Positions 35,600 through 50,192 are shown, counted from the stretch's first letter. The stretch is 64,000 nt of DNA from Acorus gramineus (GCA_030737835.1 CM060855.1:16931438-16995437); one strand, 5' to 3'. The notes: generated from the letters alone by a model not told the origin. A program made the numbers and translations.

Positions 35600-37050
35600 A
35601 TCAAGCTTTCCAAATCAAGAGAGTTGCAAATATTTACCCCAGTTTTCAATAGCTATTTTTCTTCTTCAACTCTATATTTTTTAAAAGTAAAATACAAAGT
35701 GATAGTTGCTGACACATCATATCAAATGAAACATTTACTCAATTTTTTAGTAAAATTTGAATTGATGTTATAATTTACTGCATCAATTGATGTTTGAAGA
35801 TACATGAACTGATGTGTATTTTACATTTTATGGAGTATGTTAATAAAAAAATTATACCTCATGCACTTACATTCTTCCATGCATTAATAACACAAAAAAA
35901 AAAAAAATTAAAATCAGAGAATGCATGATTCAATATATTTTGTTTTATTTACAATTCTTGTACTAGTGCATGCATGTCTTTAATGATTTGAATCAATACA
36001 AAAAAAAAAGCCCACCACATATGTACTGTGCATTCTCACTCCCAATTGGCCACGATATATAACATCCTTCCATAGATAAACACACAACAATTAGGGAATG
36101 AATCAAGATATATTGCTTTATATACAATTATATCTACACAAATGCATGCATATGTCTTCAATAAACAATCAAACAAAAAAAAAAAAAACTCACTACAGTG
36201 TTCGCGGTTATCCGGACGGGCAGGGAAGGCTCTTGTCGGAGGGTATGCCATAATCTACTAATTTCTCTTTTATTTAATTGGATCATATGCAGTGGAGAGT
36301 CTCCCTTTCTATTGTTTGAAGAGGTTACATACAATTTAATTTATTGCATCTTTAAATCATTATGAAGTATATTCTTATTCATCACAATTATATCAGTTTC
36401 TACATCAATTAATTCATCATTAGATGCCATTCTTTTGAAGAGGTTGCATGATCAATTCCACATCACGAAACTTAACAAAGAAAAAAAAGCTGGATTTATA
36501 CTTCATCCATACTTTTTGTTAGGAGTGCAATTTGATCGGATTGGTTTGGTTTTTTATCAACTCAATTTGAATTAAATTATGATTACATTTAACTGAAAAA
36601 ATCGAACTAAAAAGAACATTGAACTGAAAATCGAAAATCGAACCCAATCAAACAGTTAAAGATAAACGTATATATACTCTTTTTTTTTTCTTCTTATCGA
36701 TTTTGGATCTGTTTATTAATTTTCAATTCGTACCCAAACTAAACCAAAACTATTGACATAATAATAATAATAAAAAAATTGATTTTGAATCGGTTCGAAT
36801 TCTGTTTAACCGACCAAAGTTACACCCCTGCGTTATGATATTGTTTGAAGATGTTACAGCAAATTGATTTATTGCATTTTATGGAGTATATTCAACAATT
36901 GATGCTAATGTAATATCTTATGCTATTGATGTTTAAAGAAGTTGCAACAGTTAATATCTTGTAATTTATGGAGCATATTGGTAGTAATATTCCACATCAA
37001 GAAACGTAACGATAATGGAGAAGCTTTAAAGCGAGATTCAAAATGAACAT
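35600..37050. repeat. Degenerate tandem and dispersed repeats
   Basis: About 35,857-36,020 and 36,033-36,199 are two worn copies of a unit of about 170 bp (ATTCTTCCATG.ATTAA..ACACAA, an A-run, a CATGCATGTCTT-type run, another A-run before CCAC or TCAC). A partial copy lies at 35,015-35,070, interrupted by the hAT-like MITE. A second family (GAAGAGGTTACAT, TTATTGCATTTTATGGAGTATATT, TTCCACATCA.GAAAC) recurs near 35,790, 36,310-36,480 and 36,850-37,020. Confidence 0.6.
36521..36829. mobile_element. MITE-like element with AGGRGTGYAA ends
   Basis: The left end, AGGAGTGCAATTTGATCGGA, is complementary with mismatches to the right end (CCGACCAAAGTTACACCCCT). Subterminal CGGTTCGAATT and GGTTTGGTT strings are typical of plant hAT-type MITEs. 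No clear target duplication was found. Confidence 0.55.
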
Positions 37051-37481
37051 AATATGTGAACGGTAAGACCTATATATATTAAGTATATTTTCCCATAATT
37101 AGTACCTACATTCATATAATGTGGTTGTCATTAAATACTTTTATAGAGGGGACTGAATGCATGACGTGCAGAGAAACGGACACCCCAAAATAATGATCAT
37201 TAATACAAAGGTTTAATTTGATGAACGTAAGCTACATTTTGCATGGTTAGACGCCAAATTTCGTGAAATTCCAATTTGTGGCCATTTATTTCTCATCGAT
37301 CGTTATTTTTGTGGTTTCACTTTTTGGACTGCTTCCGGTGAGTGCATGGATAATGGATCAAATACAAGAACGGACACACACATATATATTAATTTAATCG
37401 TATTGAACCAATATCTAAATCAAAGTCAAATAAAATATTGAAATTTTCTTAACTTTTCAAATTATTGTATTTATTAAATTT

Positions 37482-37926
37482 TAGGGAAAAATCCATATAA
37501 CCCCTTGTAAACACATCATAAATGAAAATAACCCCTCGCAATTAAAAATTCTTTAACAAAGTTGGAATATTTTGAACATATTTCATTATCTAAATCATGA
37601 TTAACAAATATGTATTCTTTTAACCCTCTGAAAGCAGTCAATACTTAAAAAAAAAAAAAACCCTAAAAGAGTGTAAAATTAGAAATATGAGGGTTTTGTT
37701 TGAACTATTGACTGTTTTTCAGGGGTTAAAAAAATACATATTTGTTAATCATTGTTTAGATAACAGAAAATGCTTGAAATATTTAAACTCTGTTAAAGAA
37801 TTTTTAACTGCAGGGGGTTATTTACATTTATGGTGTGTTTACAGGGGATTATATGGATATATTGAGATTACAGGGGGTTATATAGATATGAGGAAGATAA
37901 TAGGGGGTTATATCGATTTTTCCCTA
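37482..37926. mobile_element. Fold-back element with about 200-bp inverted arms
   Basis: TAGGGAAAAATCCATATAAC at the left pairs with the complement of the right end (GTTATATCGATTTTTCCCTA). The arms keep pairing through TGTAAACACA, TTAAAAATTCTTTAACA and GATTAACAAATATGTATT almost to the centre, so a transcript would form a long hairpin. The right arm contains extra tandem copies of an AGGGGGTTATAT unit. AATTT flanks both ends, a weak 5-bp duplication in AT-rich DNA. The frame on the plus strand is not a gene. Confidence 0.75.
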
Positions 37927-38943
37927 AATTTTAATATATTATTATTTGAAACATCATTATATAACATATTTTTTGTAGTATTTAATGAAGATATATGTAA
38001 TATATAATGGATATGGAAATTTATCATAGGGAATACCTCACTGTCTGAATTCAATTTCAAATATAAAGTTCAATTATTTACCTAAATTATTGTATTTGGA
38101 TGCGGAATATTCTGCACTGTCAAATTCGAAACTCTATGCAATGAAAACTTTAGATGCTACTATTTAGGATACGGTGGCAATGTGATGAGTAATGTAGGAA
38201 AACCGACGTGGCCCAATCCTTGGGCCCCTTTCCCAAAATTCCGGAATATATATATATATATATTAAAAAAAATTATTAGAATTAAAAACTTTGTTTTTTT
38301 AATTTGAACATGCACTCCTATTTGTGTTCATAATTTAGGTTAAATGCGTAAAACCCTTTAAATTTAGTTGATATTCATAAGAACCCCTCGTTATATTTGA
38401 ATATTGATGCAATCTTATATATTTTGTTTTGGTTAAACATTTAACCCATCGAGTAAATTTTCTATAAAAAATTAGTGAATATGTCTGAAAAATTCCGTCA
38501 TTTCATGGAGAAGTAAAATCATAAACGTATATAACCCCGATTATCCAAAAAAATTAAAAAAACACCTAAAAAGAAGATCAAAATACCCTTCCTCATTAAT
38601 AAAAACCACGCAATTTTTTTTTCTTCTTCCCAAACAGTTCTATTTCTAATCGTTGCTGATGATTTAAACCCCTTCCAATCTTCTTCTTCCATTCAAAAAC
38701 ATTACAATTACTGTACCAACTTACCCAAAAAAAAAAAATTTGCATGGATGCTTTAAGGCATGATACAAAAGTCGATACTCAGTAAACCATAATATATCTT
38801 CCAATCAATCGTTTCTACATCGCATTGGATTATATATGAAGTTACATTTAACTATAGTGCACAGTACACATGTAAATGCATTTATGACATGCGGAGAGGG
38901 ATCAGATCACAGACTGTCTGAAAATTCTACGCTGTGACGGCTC
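37927..38943. other. Intergenic DNA downstream of the SCPL gene
   Basis: Includes a (TA)n run near 38,245. A stretch at 38,335-38,540 has AACCC-type short strings (ACCCTTTAAATT, AACCCCTCGTTATATTTGAA) like one arm of the fold-back family seen at 37.5 kb. No gene is seen. Confidence 0.4.
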
Positions 38944-41017
<2,074 letters not shown>

Positions 41018-41609
41018 ATTTCTCCACCTCTCTAAGAGTGTTTCGTCTCTGTTTCATAGACCGATTTTTCCTTTTAGTATTTGTCAATAAACGATGAATG
41101 GGTGATGTTTATAAGATGGACTCATCAACAAAAATTAATTATCTAAAATCCTTCTCCACTGTATGCCAACAAAGAAACAATAAACAGAAAGGATTTTGAG
41201 GTTTGAAAGTGTTGGAATAAAAAAAATTAAACTTTTAAACAGATAGGGTCTATTCATTTTTTTTTGTAAGACAATAATTGTATTAATGTAGAGTAAAATT
41301 TGTGATACAGAACTCCATCTGTATTTCACACGCGAGGCATGGAGTGCATCCTGGTGGCCAGATTTACAAAATGAAAAAAAAAAAATCTTTTGAAACAGAA
41401 GCCTTGTTTGTCTCTTATTAGGGGAGTAGCATTTGGATTTGTTTTAGGTTATCACATATATTTGTACTTTTTAGCGGATTCTGCATAATTTATGTTAAGA
41501 ATATCTAAACTTGTGATAAAAATCCTCATAATCCATCATGAATACAAAATCACAAGATTAAAGAAAGAACAGCAAATCAAAAAATCTCTTCTAGCTAGGC
41601 ATCGGATTC

Positions 41610-42105
41610 AGGCTGGCCCGGCCCGTTGAAACGGGGCCTAGGCCCTCCCGCGGGCCTGCTTGGTCAGCAGCCCTGGGCTGAGCCGGCCAGTGGCCAAAAC
41701 GAGCCGGGTCAGATTTTAAATATTTTATTTCTTTTGATTTTTTTAATTTTAAGTTATTCATTTGTATATAGATGTTAAAATAACACAAAAATATAATGTT
41801 GAAAAAAAAATATTTACATTTATCGAATTTTTAAAAATAAAAATATTAAATGACTTAATTACTTGAAAACTAAATAATTTCATGTACTTAACTAGGTTGG
41901 CACCTACATAAATGTCAATAATTTACATAATTCAACTACAATTCAAATAAAAAAATTACATAAAATTACATGCGACTCATTTATTGGGTTGCCCTCCACG
42001 GGCCTACGGGTCGGGCCCGTTGACGGGCCTGCCGGCCAGGCCCACCGTGAAAATGAGCCGGGCCGGGCTTTTGGGCCTCGGGCCTTCTGGGACCCTTACT
42101 TCTAA
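41610..42105. mobile_element. GC-rich-ended insertion, probably non-autonomous hAT
   Basis: Two islands rich in GGCCCG and CGGGCC strings (41,610-41,710 and 41,990-42,095) bracket an AT-rich centre and are roughly inverted to each other (GGCCCGGCCCGTTG against CGGGCCGGGCTTTTGG). The insertion interrupts SCPL upstream sequence that continues in arm A. Such GC-rich subterminal arrays are common in plant hAT elements. No target duplication was identified. Confidence 0.55.
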
Positions 42106-42269
42106 CAAATCAATAAGTGTTTAAGTAATCTCATACTCCTGATGAAAGTTGTGATCTTCCAATGAATGTGAAAATAATGGATTTTTTTTTTTGATCTGTA
42201 AAATAATAGAATTCAACCAACAAAAAACAGAAAAACGAGGAGGTAACAGCAGAATAGAAACCATGTCGA

Positions 42270-42640
42270 GGTACTGATGATATCCATCACTCTCGACTTC
42301 TCCATGAGTGTTTCATCTGATTTTCTATAGACCTATATTTCCTTTTAGTATTTGTCAATAGACGATGTACGAATAATGTTAAAGATGAACTTATCAACAA
42401 AAAGCAATTTAAGTAGAATCCTTCACCATTATATGAAATCATAGATACAATAAACTGCTCTGTTTAACATATAATGGATAATATTTGAACATGTCAATTC
42501 TTTTACCATTTTATATATATCTTAAAACACTACTCTGATCCTCTGATCATGCATGTTGTATGTGATATGTAACATCAATATTTATATCCCTGTAATTATT
42601 TGATCTAAACAAACTTTTCTATAACCTTATCAAACTTGCA
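42270..42640 (-). repeat. Further copy of the SCPL 5' flank (minus)
   Basis: Contains complements of the landmarks ATTTGTCAATA, AACTGCTCTGTTTAA and ACTACTCTGATC..TGATCATGCATGTTGTATGTGAT found upstream of the SCPL copies, plus GTTTCATCTGATTTTCTATAGACC near the expected start. No SCPL exon follows. Confidence 0.65.
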
Positions 42641-45060
42641 CTCTGTCTTGAACCTGCATTGTCACTCAGTCACTTAAATTCTATTTTGGAAAACACAATA
42701 AAATGAATGAAGAGATGCTTATTAGTCTTTAAAACTTTTATGACAAACTGAAATCTGATGGGCTGGAACAAATATCCTACTAGTGAAAGTATTTAAATAA
42801 ATTATAAAGGGTAAGGTTCAGCAGTTTTTCAACCATCGATAAACTAACTCATGAACTGTACATAATTTCAGTCAATCTTAGCTTATTGTCATTTAGTAGA
42901 GTTATGATATCAATGAAAACAAGCAAAAGTGTGTTTCATACAGATAATCAAGGCACTCTAACAAAAAGGATTTTGATGCTTGGAGTGTAGTAATCAAAAT
43001 TTTCAAACTTTTAAACAGATTTTCAATTTTTTTTTGGTGAGACAAAAATTGTGTTGATTTAAAGTAAAATTTATGATACACAACTCTGTATAACCTGCAC
43101 GAGGCATAGAGTACATCCTGGTGGATCACAGAGTGTAATGTTTTAGCCTTTTAGGGGAGTGGCATTGTGCAGTACCCAGATTTACAAAAAGGAAAAATAA
43201 ACTTTTCTTTAAAAGAGAAGGTCTATTTTAGGGATTGGGAGTTACTTTAGGGGATCACAAAAATTTGTAGTTTTTAGGGGATTTGGCTTCAAATATGTTA
43301 AGAACATACAAATCAGGTAACTACAGGGAGCAACATCTAGAAAATTATGACAAAAATACTGATAATCCATCATATGAATACATAACATGTTCATTGAATA
43401 TGGGAACTGATAAATCAAATAATTAATAATCGAATCAAAGGAGAGAAAGAAAGCACTTCACGGTCAGTAATCCAATTGAATGGCTTGATCAAAATTGTAC
43501 AAAAGAGAAAAAAAGAAAAAGATAGATTCCTCACTAGTGAAGCTGATATGGAAACACAAAACAATGAGAAAAATAACTACATCAAAAATGTCTTCTAAAG
43601 AGTGCCTGATACAACTTGATCATAAACCTCCATGAGCAACTATACTAATAAATCAAATACCATTATATTAATATTGATGATGATATAGATGAGTATTACA
43701 TATTTAGAACACCAGAGTAATAAACACTACAATACTGTTCATATTTTCGAAAAAGAACATTAGCATGTCATAGGAAGAGGTGATTTAGAAAGAAAAATTA
43801 AGTTAAAATTTCAAATTAACTTTAATTGGCTATTTCATAATTTACGTTTTGCATCCTGCAGAGGCAGTGGATCGAGTTGATTGATTTCAGCAACGGTTTG
43901 CTCATCTACACAAGTAAGTTATTGCGATATCATGTCGATTAGCGAAAATCAACTACCTGACTCCATTTGTTTTTATATCTCTTCTGTCTTTCTTCTTTTA
44001 CATGGAGAATGGTTAAGAAAAGCAAAAAAAATATATCAGAAAACAACTTGAATTGCACACACAACAACAAAATCAGATGACTAAAGAAAGAATGATAAAT
44101 CCCACACAGTGCTCCTAATAAAACAACTAGAACATAAATGTGTTCTTGGTGTAATGGTGCTCTTTTTTATTCTAATCATTTAGTACTTTGTCAACTAACT
44201 TTGCAGCCAAAAACAACTTTTGGTAACCACATTCAGCATTGCATGTTCATATTTATCTCCCTTATTTACCTGTGAATCTTTGAGTCATTTGATAAAGTTT
44301 CCTACTTACTTGATCTATTCCTAGAAAAAAAAAAAAAAAAAATGTGAAATCTCACATCTCTTCTATATGTAAAGTTAGGCTTACCAACAAATCCAATTAT
44401 AGTTTCTTAAGACGGTGGCCAAGCGGTTCATGAGACATGAGATTTACAACAATGATTAGGAAAAAAAAAAAGAACAAAACAATGATTAAAGAAAGAACAA
44501 CAACAAAATCACAACAGCTCTTCAAGCAAAAAAAAAATCACATGATTAAAGAAAGAACAACAAATCCCAACAGTAGCAAAACAATTAGTATTTTAAGGAA
44601 TCTGATACTCCTGATGAAAGTTATGATCTTGCAATCAAACAGAAAATAATGGAAATCAACCATCGAAAAACAGAGATGATGAACCTTAGGACAAACAAAC
44701 ATCAAACATTTGAACACCACACCAACAAGAAAGATGAAAAAAAAAAAAAGAGGAAGGGAGAGAGGAGGAGGACCTGGTACTTGGTGCGGATGACTTTCCA
44801 ATTGAATGGCTTCATAAAACTGTTGGGGAGGAGATGAATGTTATTATTTATAGGTGGAGGAGGCGGGAACATAGGTCTGAGTAGAGTAGGAAGGTTGAAA
44901 GGGCGCGTGATTTCTGTTTTTTGATATATATATATAGGGGAGGTTTGGGCTAAGTGTGTTAATCAACCCTGACTTTATTATATGGTGCATTTTTAACTCT
45001 CTCAATGAGTTTAAAGACTGCTGAATGAGATAAAATTCGAGTTATTGCTCACATACAAAA

Positions 45061-46771
45061 ATAAATATATTGTATGCATTTTGATTTGAATAAGGAATTA
45101 TGTACCAAGTTCAAAATTATTTTTTGTCATAATATAATAAACCATAATTATAATTAATCTACCGGCTCAATTAGCTCTCAGTGGATTGATAGAGGTATTC
45201 TCACTACTCTTAAGATTAGTTTGACAAGAGGATAAATAGTGGGATAAAAGATAATCGTGAGGATAAGTGAAAGGGATGATAACTTATCCCGTTTGATAAA
45301 AAAGAAAAAAAAATTTGGATAAACACAGTTATCCAAATTTTAAAATGAAAATGAAGATTTTTTGTTCCACTTATAGGCTGAAATAATATTTATCTTTATT
45401 TTTGTTTCAATTTTGACAAATATAAATATGGATAAAATTAATGGATTTCATATTTTTTAAAATTAGAATAATTTATCCTTAAAATATTTAAATAAGGTAT
45501 ATGGCAATGTCAGGCCAACCTTATTTATGACACGAGCCATTTCTCACACGGCACATTAATAAACAGAACACAGCACGGTATGTTAGTGAGCACAGTAGAC
45601 AAGACACATATATAATATATTGATTAAGTGTCTTATCTTATTATTTTATCAAGTATATATAATGTTTTTGTGTATAGTATTAAGAAAAATAAAGTTTAAA
45701 ATAAAAAAAAATTACAGGTTTGATCCGCTAGCCTGGGCACAACCCGTTAAAGTTAACGAGCCGGGCTGGGCCAGCACGGACCGTTTTACACCTTTAGTTT
45801 CTACTGACGTGGAGATTGCATTTAAGAATGCACAACGGGCTGCATGTAACATTTTCCTTTTAAAAAATAAAATGATATATAATTCTACACCCAAAAATAT
45901 ACTCTTATGATACTAAATAATAAACACCCAATAAATTAAAATTGATAAAACATAATTTCAATAAATAACAATATCGAAAAAAGGAAATACAAATATAACT
46001 CAGCTTTAGTATATGCACGTACTTTTATAGGAATGCATAACAATAATTATCTATGAATGCATATAAAACTTTAAGAACTAAAAAATAAATCCAAAAACTT
46101 AAGTGGTTGATCAATGTTAACTCGAAAATTAATAAATATAAATAAATCAGGTTGTGTTTTCATTGCAATAACTCATAAAGATAGTAGCCAACCTCAATTA
46201 GGCTGTAATCAAATCTAGCTTTACTATGTGTACATTGAGTGAAACTTTCTATATATGCAGAAAATTGTAGGAGTCTGTTTTCTTTCATGATGTTCCTCAA
46301 TGTCATTTTCCATTTTCTAAATAATAGTAATGATGAAGTCTCTGTTGCATAAATGTTGTCGACCATTATAGGAGTCTATTTTTTGATAAGTGGAGGTGGT
46401 GGAAGAACAGAGGGAGAGTAAGTACTGTTTAATGAGCCCCGAATGTTTCATGTGATGAATCTTAACTTAAAGGGTTAAAGGACTGTTGAATGAGATAATA
46501 TTGGAGTTTTTGTTCATATACCAAAAAAAAGAGTGTGCATTTTGACTTGAATTAGGAATTATGTACCAAGTTCAAAACTATTTGATGTAATAAAAAACCC
46601 CAGTTTTTTTAATAATCCACCTGCATAATTTAAAAACTGAATTATCCGATTTCAAATAGCACTGGGCGAGATTTACACAATAAAATAAAATAAGAAAGAA
46701 TACTTCTTCTTTTTTTTTGTGGGTAAAGGTGGGTTCGAATCCGTGACCTCCCCTTTGGGAAGGGTGCATCT
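45061..46771. other. AT-rich intergenic DNA with a GC-rich hAT-like end and an SCPL-flank fragment
   Basis: 45,713-45,795 has GGGCACAACCCG and GAGCCGGGCTGGGCC, like one terminus of the GC-rich element at 41.6 kb, but I see no clear partner. 46,400-46,530 repeats the AAGGACTGTTGAATGAGATAA stretch seen at 45,015 and, inverted, at 20,550 and 13,190. No gene is present. Confidence 0.45.
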
Positions 46772-47583
46772 TAGGCCTGTCAACGGGTCGGGTCCAGACC
46801 CGGACCCGACCCGACCCGGACCCGATTACACGTGTAATATACCCGACCCGATTCGGACCCGACCCGAGTTGGACCCGACCCGACGGACCCGAACAAACAA
46901 ACGGGTCGGGGACCGGGTCCACCACGCCCCGACCCGTTGGACCCGTTGGACCCGACTGTTTTTTTTTAATATATGTTCATATATTATAAGACCATTAGTA
47001 TTAGTTGATACATAACTTACTTAACTTATTTTGTATCTACAAGTTCATAAATCATAATCATAACAAGCCTATAAATCGATTTGTTTTGGACAATTAACTT
47101 ATTAGCATTTGAATTTGTATGATTAATTAGTTTGTTGCATGATTTATGTTTATTATTTAGGTTAATATGTTAATGTTTATTGTTTTGAATGTTGTTTAGG
47201 TTAATATTGTTTTGAATGTTGTTTAGGTTAGTTATGTTTATTATTTAGGTTAATATGTTTTTGACGTTAATGATTATTGTTTTTTTAATAATTCATTTAT
47301 TTCTTTTGAATTGTATAAAATTATATTCAAACATAGTCTCATTAACAATAATGTTTTATTACAAAAAATTTCAAATAGAATGATAAGACAAACAAATACA
47401 TGAGCTCTTCTCTTTTTTTTTTTTACCCAACCATCCGGGTCGGGTCGGACCCGGACCCGACCCGGGTCCGACGGGTCCGGGTCCGGGTCCGGGTCCACAT
47501 TTCTCCGGACCCATCGGGTCCTGTCACGGGTCGGGTCCGGGTCCACCCCGACCCGACCCGGACCCGACCCGTTGACAGGCCTA
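46772..47583. mobile_element. Fold-back element with (GGGTCC)n-rich inverted ends
   Basis: 812 bp. TAGGCCTGTCAACGGGTCGG at the left and its exact complement at the right (CCGACCCGTTGACAGGCCTA, allowing for local repeat number) form the tips. Each end is followed inward by about 150 bp of GACCCG / GGGTCC simple repeats, so the ends are extremely GC-rich and the centre AT-rich. Coding frames here are only Asp-Pro/Arg-Val repeats from the array. The tip sequence fits plant hAT-like MITEs. Only a TCT flank is shared, so the target duplication is uncertain. Confidence 0.75.
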
Positions 47584-47699
47584 TCTCGATCACTTGTTAG
47601 AAGGGTCTGCTGCTTTAATGATTATTTTATTCTAAAATGAGAATTACATTACTCTGAAAAATAATAAATCATTCAAAATAACTCAAGGGCATCGTATTG

Positions 47700-48045
47700 A
47701 AAACCGCAATTAGTATTAGAAACTTAGTATTAGTATTAGAAAATTGTATTTCAATATTACCACCATCCTTTTCAAGAATTTCTTTAAGGTCTGAGTTTTT
47801 CAAGAGCTTATCAGGTTGAGCATTTTCAAGGGTCCAGGAATTTGACAGTCTGATCTCATCCCATTTTAAAATTTTAGGGATAAAAGAGTTATTCTTTGGG
47901 TTGTAGTAATACCTTTAATATCTGAGGCCCTACTTTTAGGGGATAAAGTGCTCATGACCTTAAAATATACTCTATAACTAAGGTTTATATTTAAAGTGTC
48001 ATTATTAAAACTGAAACCATTAGTCTGCATTCTCAGGGCTAATAC
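47700..48045 (-). pseudogene. Pararetrovirus movement-protein fragment (third copy)
   Basis: Matches 32,190-32,440 of the locus at 27-33 kb in the same orientation, but is more diverged. It keeps about 78 bp (near 47,840-47,915) that the other copy has lost. It abuts another SCPL 5'-flank fragment at 48,055. It encodes no continuous frame. Confidence 0.75.
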
Positions 48046-48054
48046 TTACTGCTT

Positions 48055-48400
48055 TGATGATTCATTACTCTCCTACACTCTATGAGTCTTTCCTCTGTTT
48101 TTTATACACCTATTTTTCCTTTTAGCATATGTCAATGAACGATTAATGAGCAATGTTTTAAAGACGAAATTATCAACAAAAAACCACTTAACTAGAATCT
48201 TTCAACATTATATACCATCATAGAATCAACGAACTGCTCTGTTTAATATATATTGTATAATATTCGAACTTGTCAATTCTTTTAGCATTTTATATTTTAA
48301 AACACGACTGTAATCTTTTGACCATGCATGATGTATGTGATAAGTAGTCCCAATCTTAAATTGCCTGTAATGCTTTGATATAAGCGAACTTTTATGTAAA
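48055..48400 (-). repeat. Orphan copy of the SCPL 5' flank
   Basis: Landmarks in order: TTTTATACACCTATTTTTCC, ATTTGTCAATA-like ATATGTCAATGAACG, AACTGCTCTGTTTAATATAT, TTTTGACCATGCATGATGTA. These are the same as upstream of both SCPL genes, in arm B orientation. No exon is attached. Confidence 0.7.
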
Positions 48401-49500
48401 CCTTATTAAATACTACGTAGTCACTTATAATCTATGCTCTGTAGTCACTTATAATCTGTAAATGGATTTTTAGTTTTCAATCCATTTAAACATACATATT
48501 TAAATATTGATTCCTCTATTCTTCATATTTATTTTTAAGCTGTCTATTTCTTTTTTATTCCCTACGTCAAACATCTGGCCATGTACTGTTAGTTTGTGAA
48601 ATATTATTTTATTTTTAAGTCCCTATAAACTATGTTATTTGGTGAACAATTCCTCCTTTTTTTATATTATTTCTTTTTAAGTCTTCAACTTTGAACGCAC
48701 TTTTCTTCTTAGTCTCTAGACAAGATATCTGTATGATTTTATAAGCATTTTAGTATTTATACAAAATGTTCAGTGAAATATCTAAACCAAAATTTTATTT
48801 ACTTGTTAGGTGTTCAATGACAATCTCAATTTGGGTGGGCTTATGCTGTGTTGAATAACACTAAAATGTATATATATACATTTTAAAATTATAAAAATAT
48901 TAAGTATTGTTAAGTGTTCAAATAATTGAACACTTAACGATACTTAATATTTTTATCATTTTAAAATGTATATATACATTTTAATCATGGAGTATGTACT
49001 GTTCCAATACCAAATACACTATGCAGGTGCAGTGTATGAAAAATTAATTTTTTTCTTTTTATCAATAAGAATATGTATTAGTTTATTTAGATACATACTT
49101 CACTTTTTATAATACTATATACTTAATTAAACGATTATATTTCAATAAAAAAAACTTAAAATAGTCAAATGGGGCCGCATATGGGGTTGTATGTATCATT
49201 TTTTCTAGGAAAATGTTAGATTCGGTCATTTTTATCAACTAAAACTCAGCAACACATATTTTTATTTATTTTTAAATAATAAATAACATCTAATAAGGTG
49301 CATGCTTTGATAAAAAGTATATTATCGCTCAATTTCGAATTCAATGAACTCATTTTTACTAAATGTAAGAAAATATTTAATGAGATATATACATCATATA
49401 ATGAGATATATGATTCACTAAATTTCTAACGGGGTATATATGATTGTATTTTAGACGATAAAAAAATTAAGTGTAACATTTCCGTATCATTATAATAAAA
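48401..49500. other. AT-rich intergenic DNA with a long palindrome
   Basis: No gene. A 22-bp direct repeat (GTAGTCACTTATAATCTRTG) occurs twice at 48,417-48,460. The hairpin at 48,862-48,983 is listed separately. Confidence 0.4.
48862..48983. repeat. Near-perfect inverted repeat (hairpin), about 57-bp arms
   Basis: TAAAATGTATATATATACAT and ATTAAGTATTGTTAAGTGTT on the left arm are mirrored by the right arm across a loop of only a few bases (ATAA), with small gaps. It could extrude as a cruciform or, if transcribed, form a miRNA-precursor-like hairpin. It may be a tiny fold-back MITE. Confidence 0.8.
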
Positions 49501-49501
49501 A

Positions 49502-50140
49502 AAGGGATTTTGCATATACACCCCTGAACAAATCAATTTTGTTAAAATACTTCTATAAAAACCACCGGTGCATAAATATCCCTGAAAATGTTTGACTTTG
49601 TGCAACCGTACCCTTGATCTCATGTTCGATCAGATATGATTAATTTTTTCTATTAGGTGACTGCTAGAAGAGGTGAATTGTCTAATATACCCCCTTTTGC
49701 CTAAAAAAATGTTATGTCTTCAACCACCGACCCTTCTCTCTCCAACGGCACTCTTTTCTTCTCCTCTTTTCTTCACTTGGGTTAGGGTTTCAGGGCTGAG
49801 CAAACATAAAAGAAGGGTTAGGGTTTCTTCTCAAAGGAGAATGAAGGGTTTTTCAAGAATAATAAGAAATGGGGGCAAAGAGTTTCTATTTTTTCAGGGA
49901 AAGAAGGGTTTTCGAATAGATAAAAGGTGTAAGGGCATTTGGGTCTCTTTACGTGTAGGGTTAGGATTAGTAACCATGGTTGATACAGGGTTCAAACGGG
50001 TCTGTTTAAAGGGTACGGTTGCACTAATAAGTCGAACATTTTCAGGGTACTTATGCACTGGTGGTTTTTACATGGGTATGTTGACCAAATTAATTTTTTT
50101 TTTTTTTTTTTTTTAGGGGGTATATACACAAAAAGCTCAA
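49502..50140. mobile_element. Fold-back element ending 53 bp before the PPR start codon
   Basis: The left arm (GGGATTTTGCATATACACCC, ACCACCGGTGCATAA, TGCAACCGTACCC) pairs with the right arm (GGGTACGGTTGCACTA, TTATGCACTGGTGGT, GGGGTATATACACAAAAAGC), each about 130 bp. Between them are three TTAGGGTTT-like telo-box strings at 49,780-49,830 and a (T)n run. The 147-codon plus-strand frame spans the element and is not a host gene. Because it sits directly upstream of the PPR gene it may contribute its 5' UTR or promoter. Confidence 0.75.
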
Positions 50141-50192
50141 AAAAGAATGTTTATATCAGACAGGTGCTCCCTTTCCCCCTCTCAAACGCAGA

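Noticed and set aside
37687-38007. 106-codon plus-strand gene
   Set aside because: Lies in the right arm of a fold-back element made of AGGGGGTTATAT repeats, which read as repetitive Gly-Gly-Tyr peptides.
41610-42105. CpG island promoter
   Set aside because: The GC strings are inverted GGCCCG arrays around an AT-rich core, better explained by a hAT-like insertion. No gene starts there.
44405-44445. tRNA-Leu/Ser-like string GGTGGCCAAGCGGTTCATG
   Set aside because: Only a D-arm-like match. The twin in arm A (near 21,370, minus) diverges at key positions and no anticodon arm follows.
46728-46745. SINE B-box (GGTTCGAATCC)
   Set aside because: The motif is good, but no A-box, tRNA-like head or 3' tail was found at the right spacing, and a fold-back element begins at 46,772.
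49780-49830. Interstitial telomere repeats
   Set aside because: Only isolated TTAGGGTTT-like motifs, not a tandem array.
49673-50116. 147-codon plus-strand gene before the PPR gene
   Set aside because: It spans the arms of a fold-back element and ends in a poly-T tract. The frame is a by-product of the repeat.
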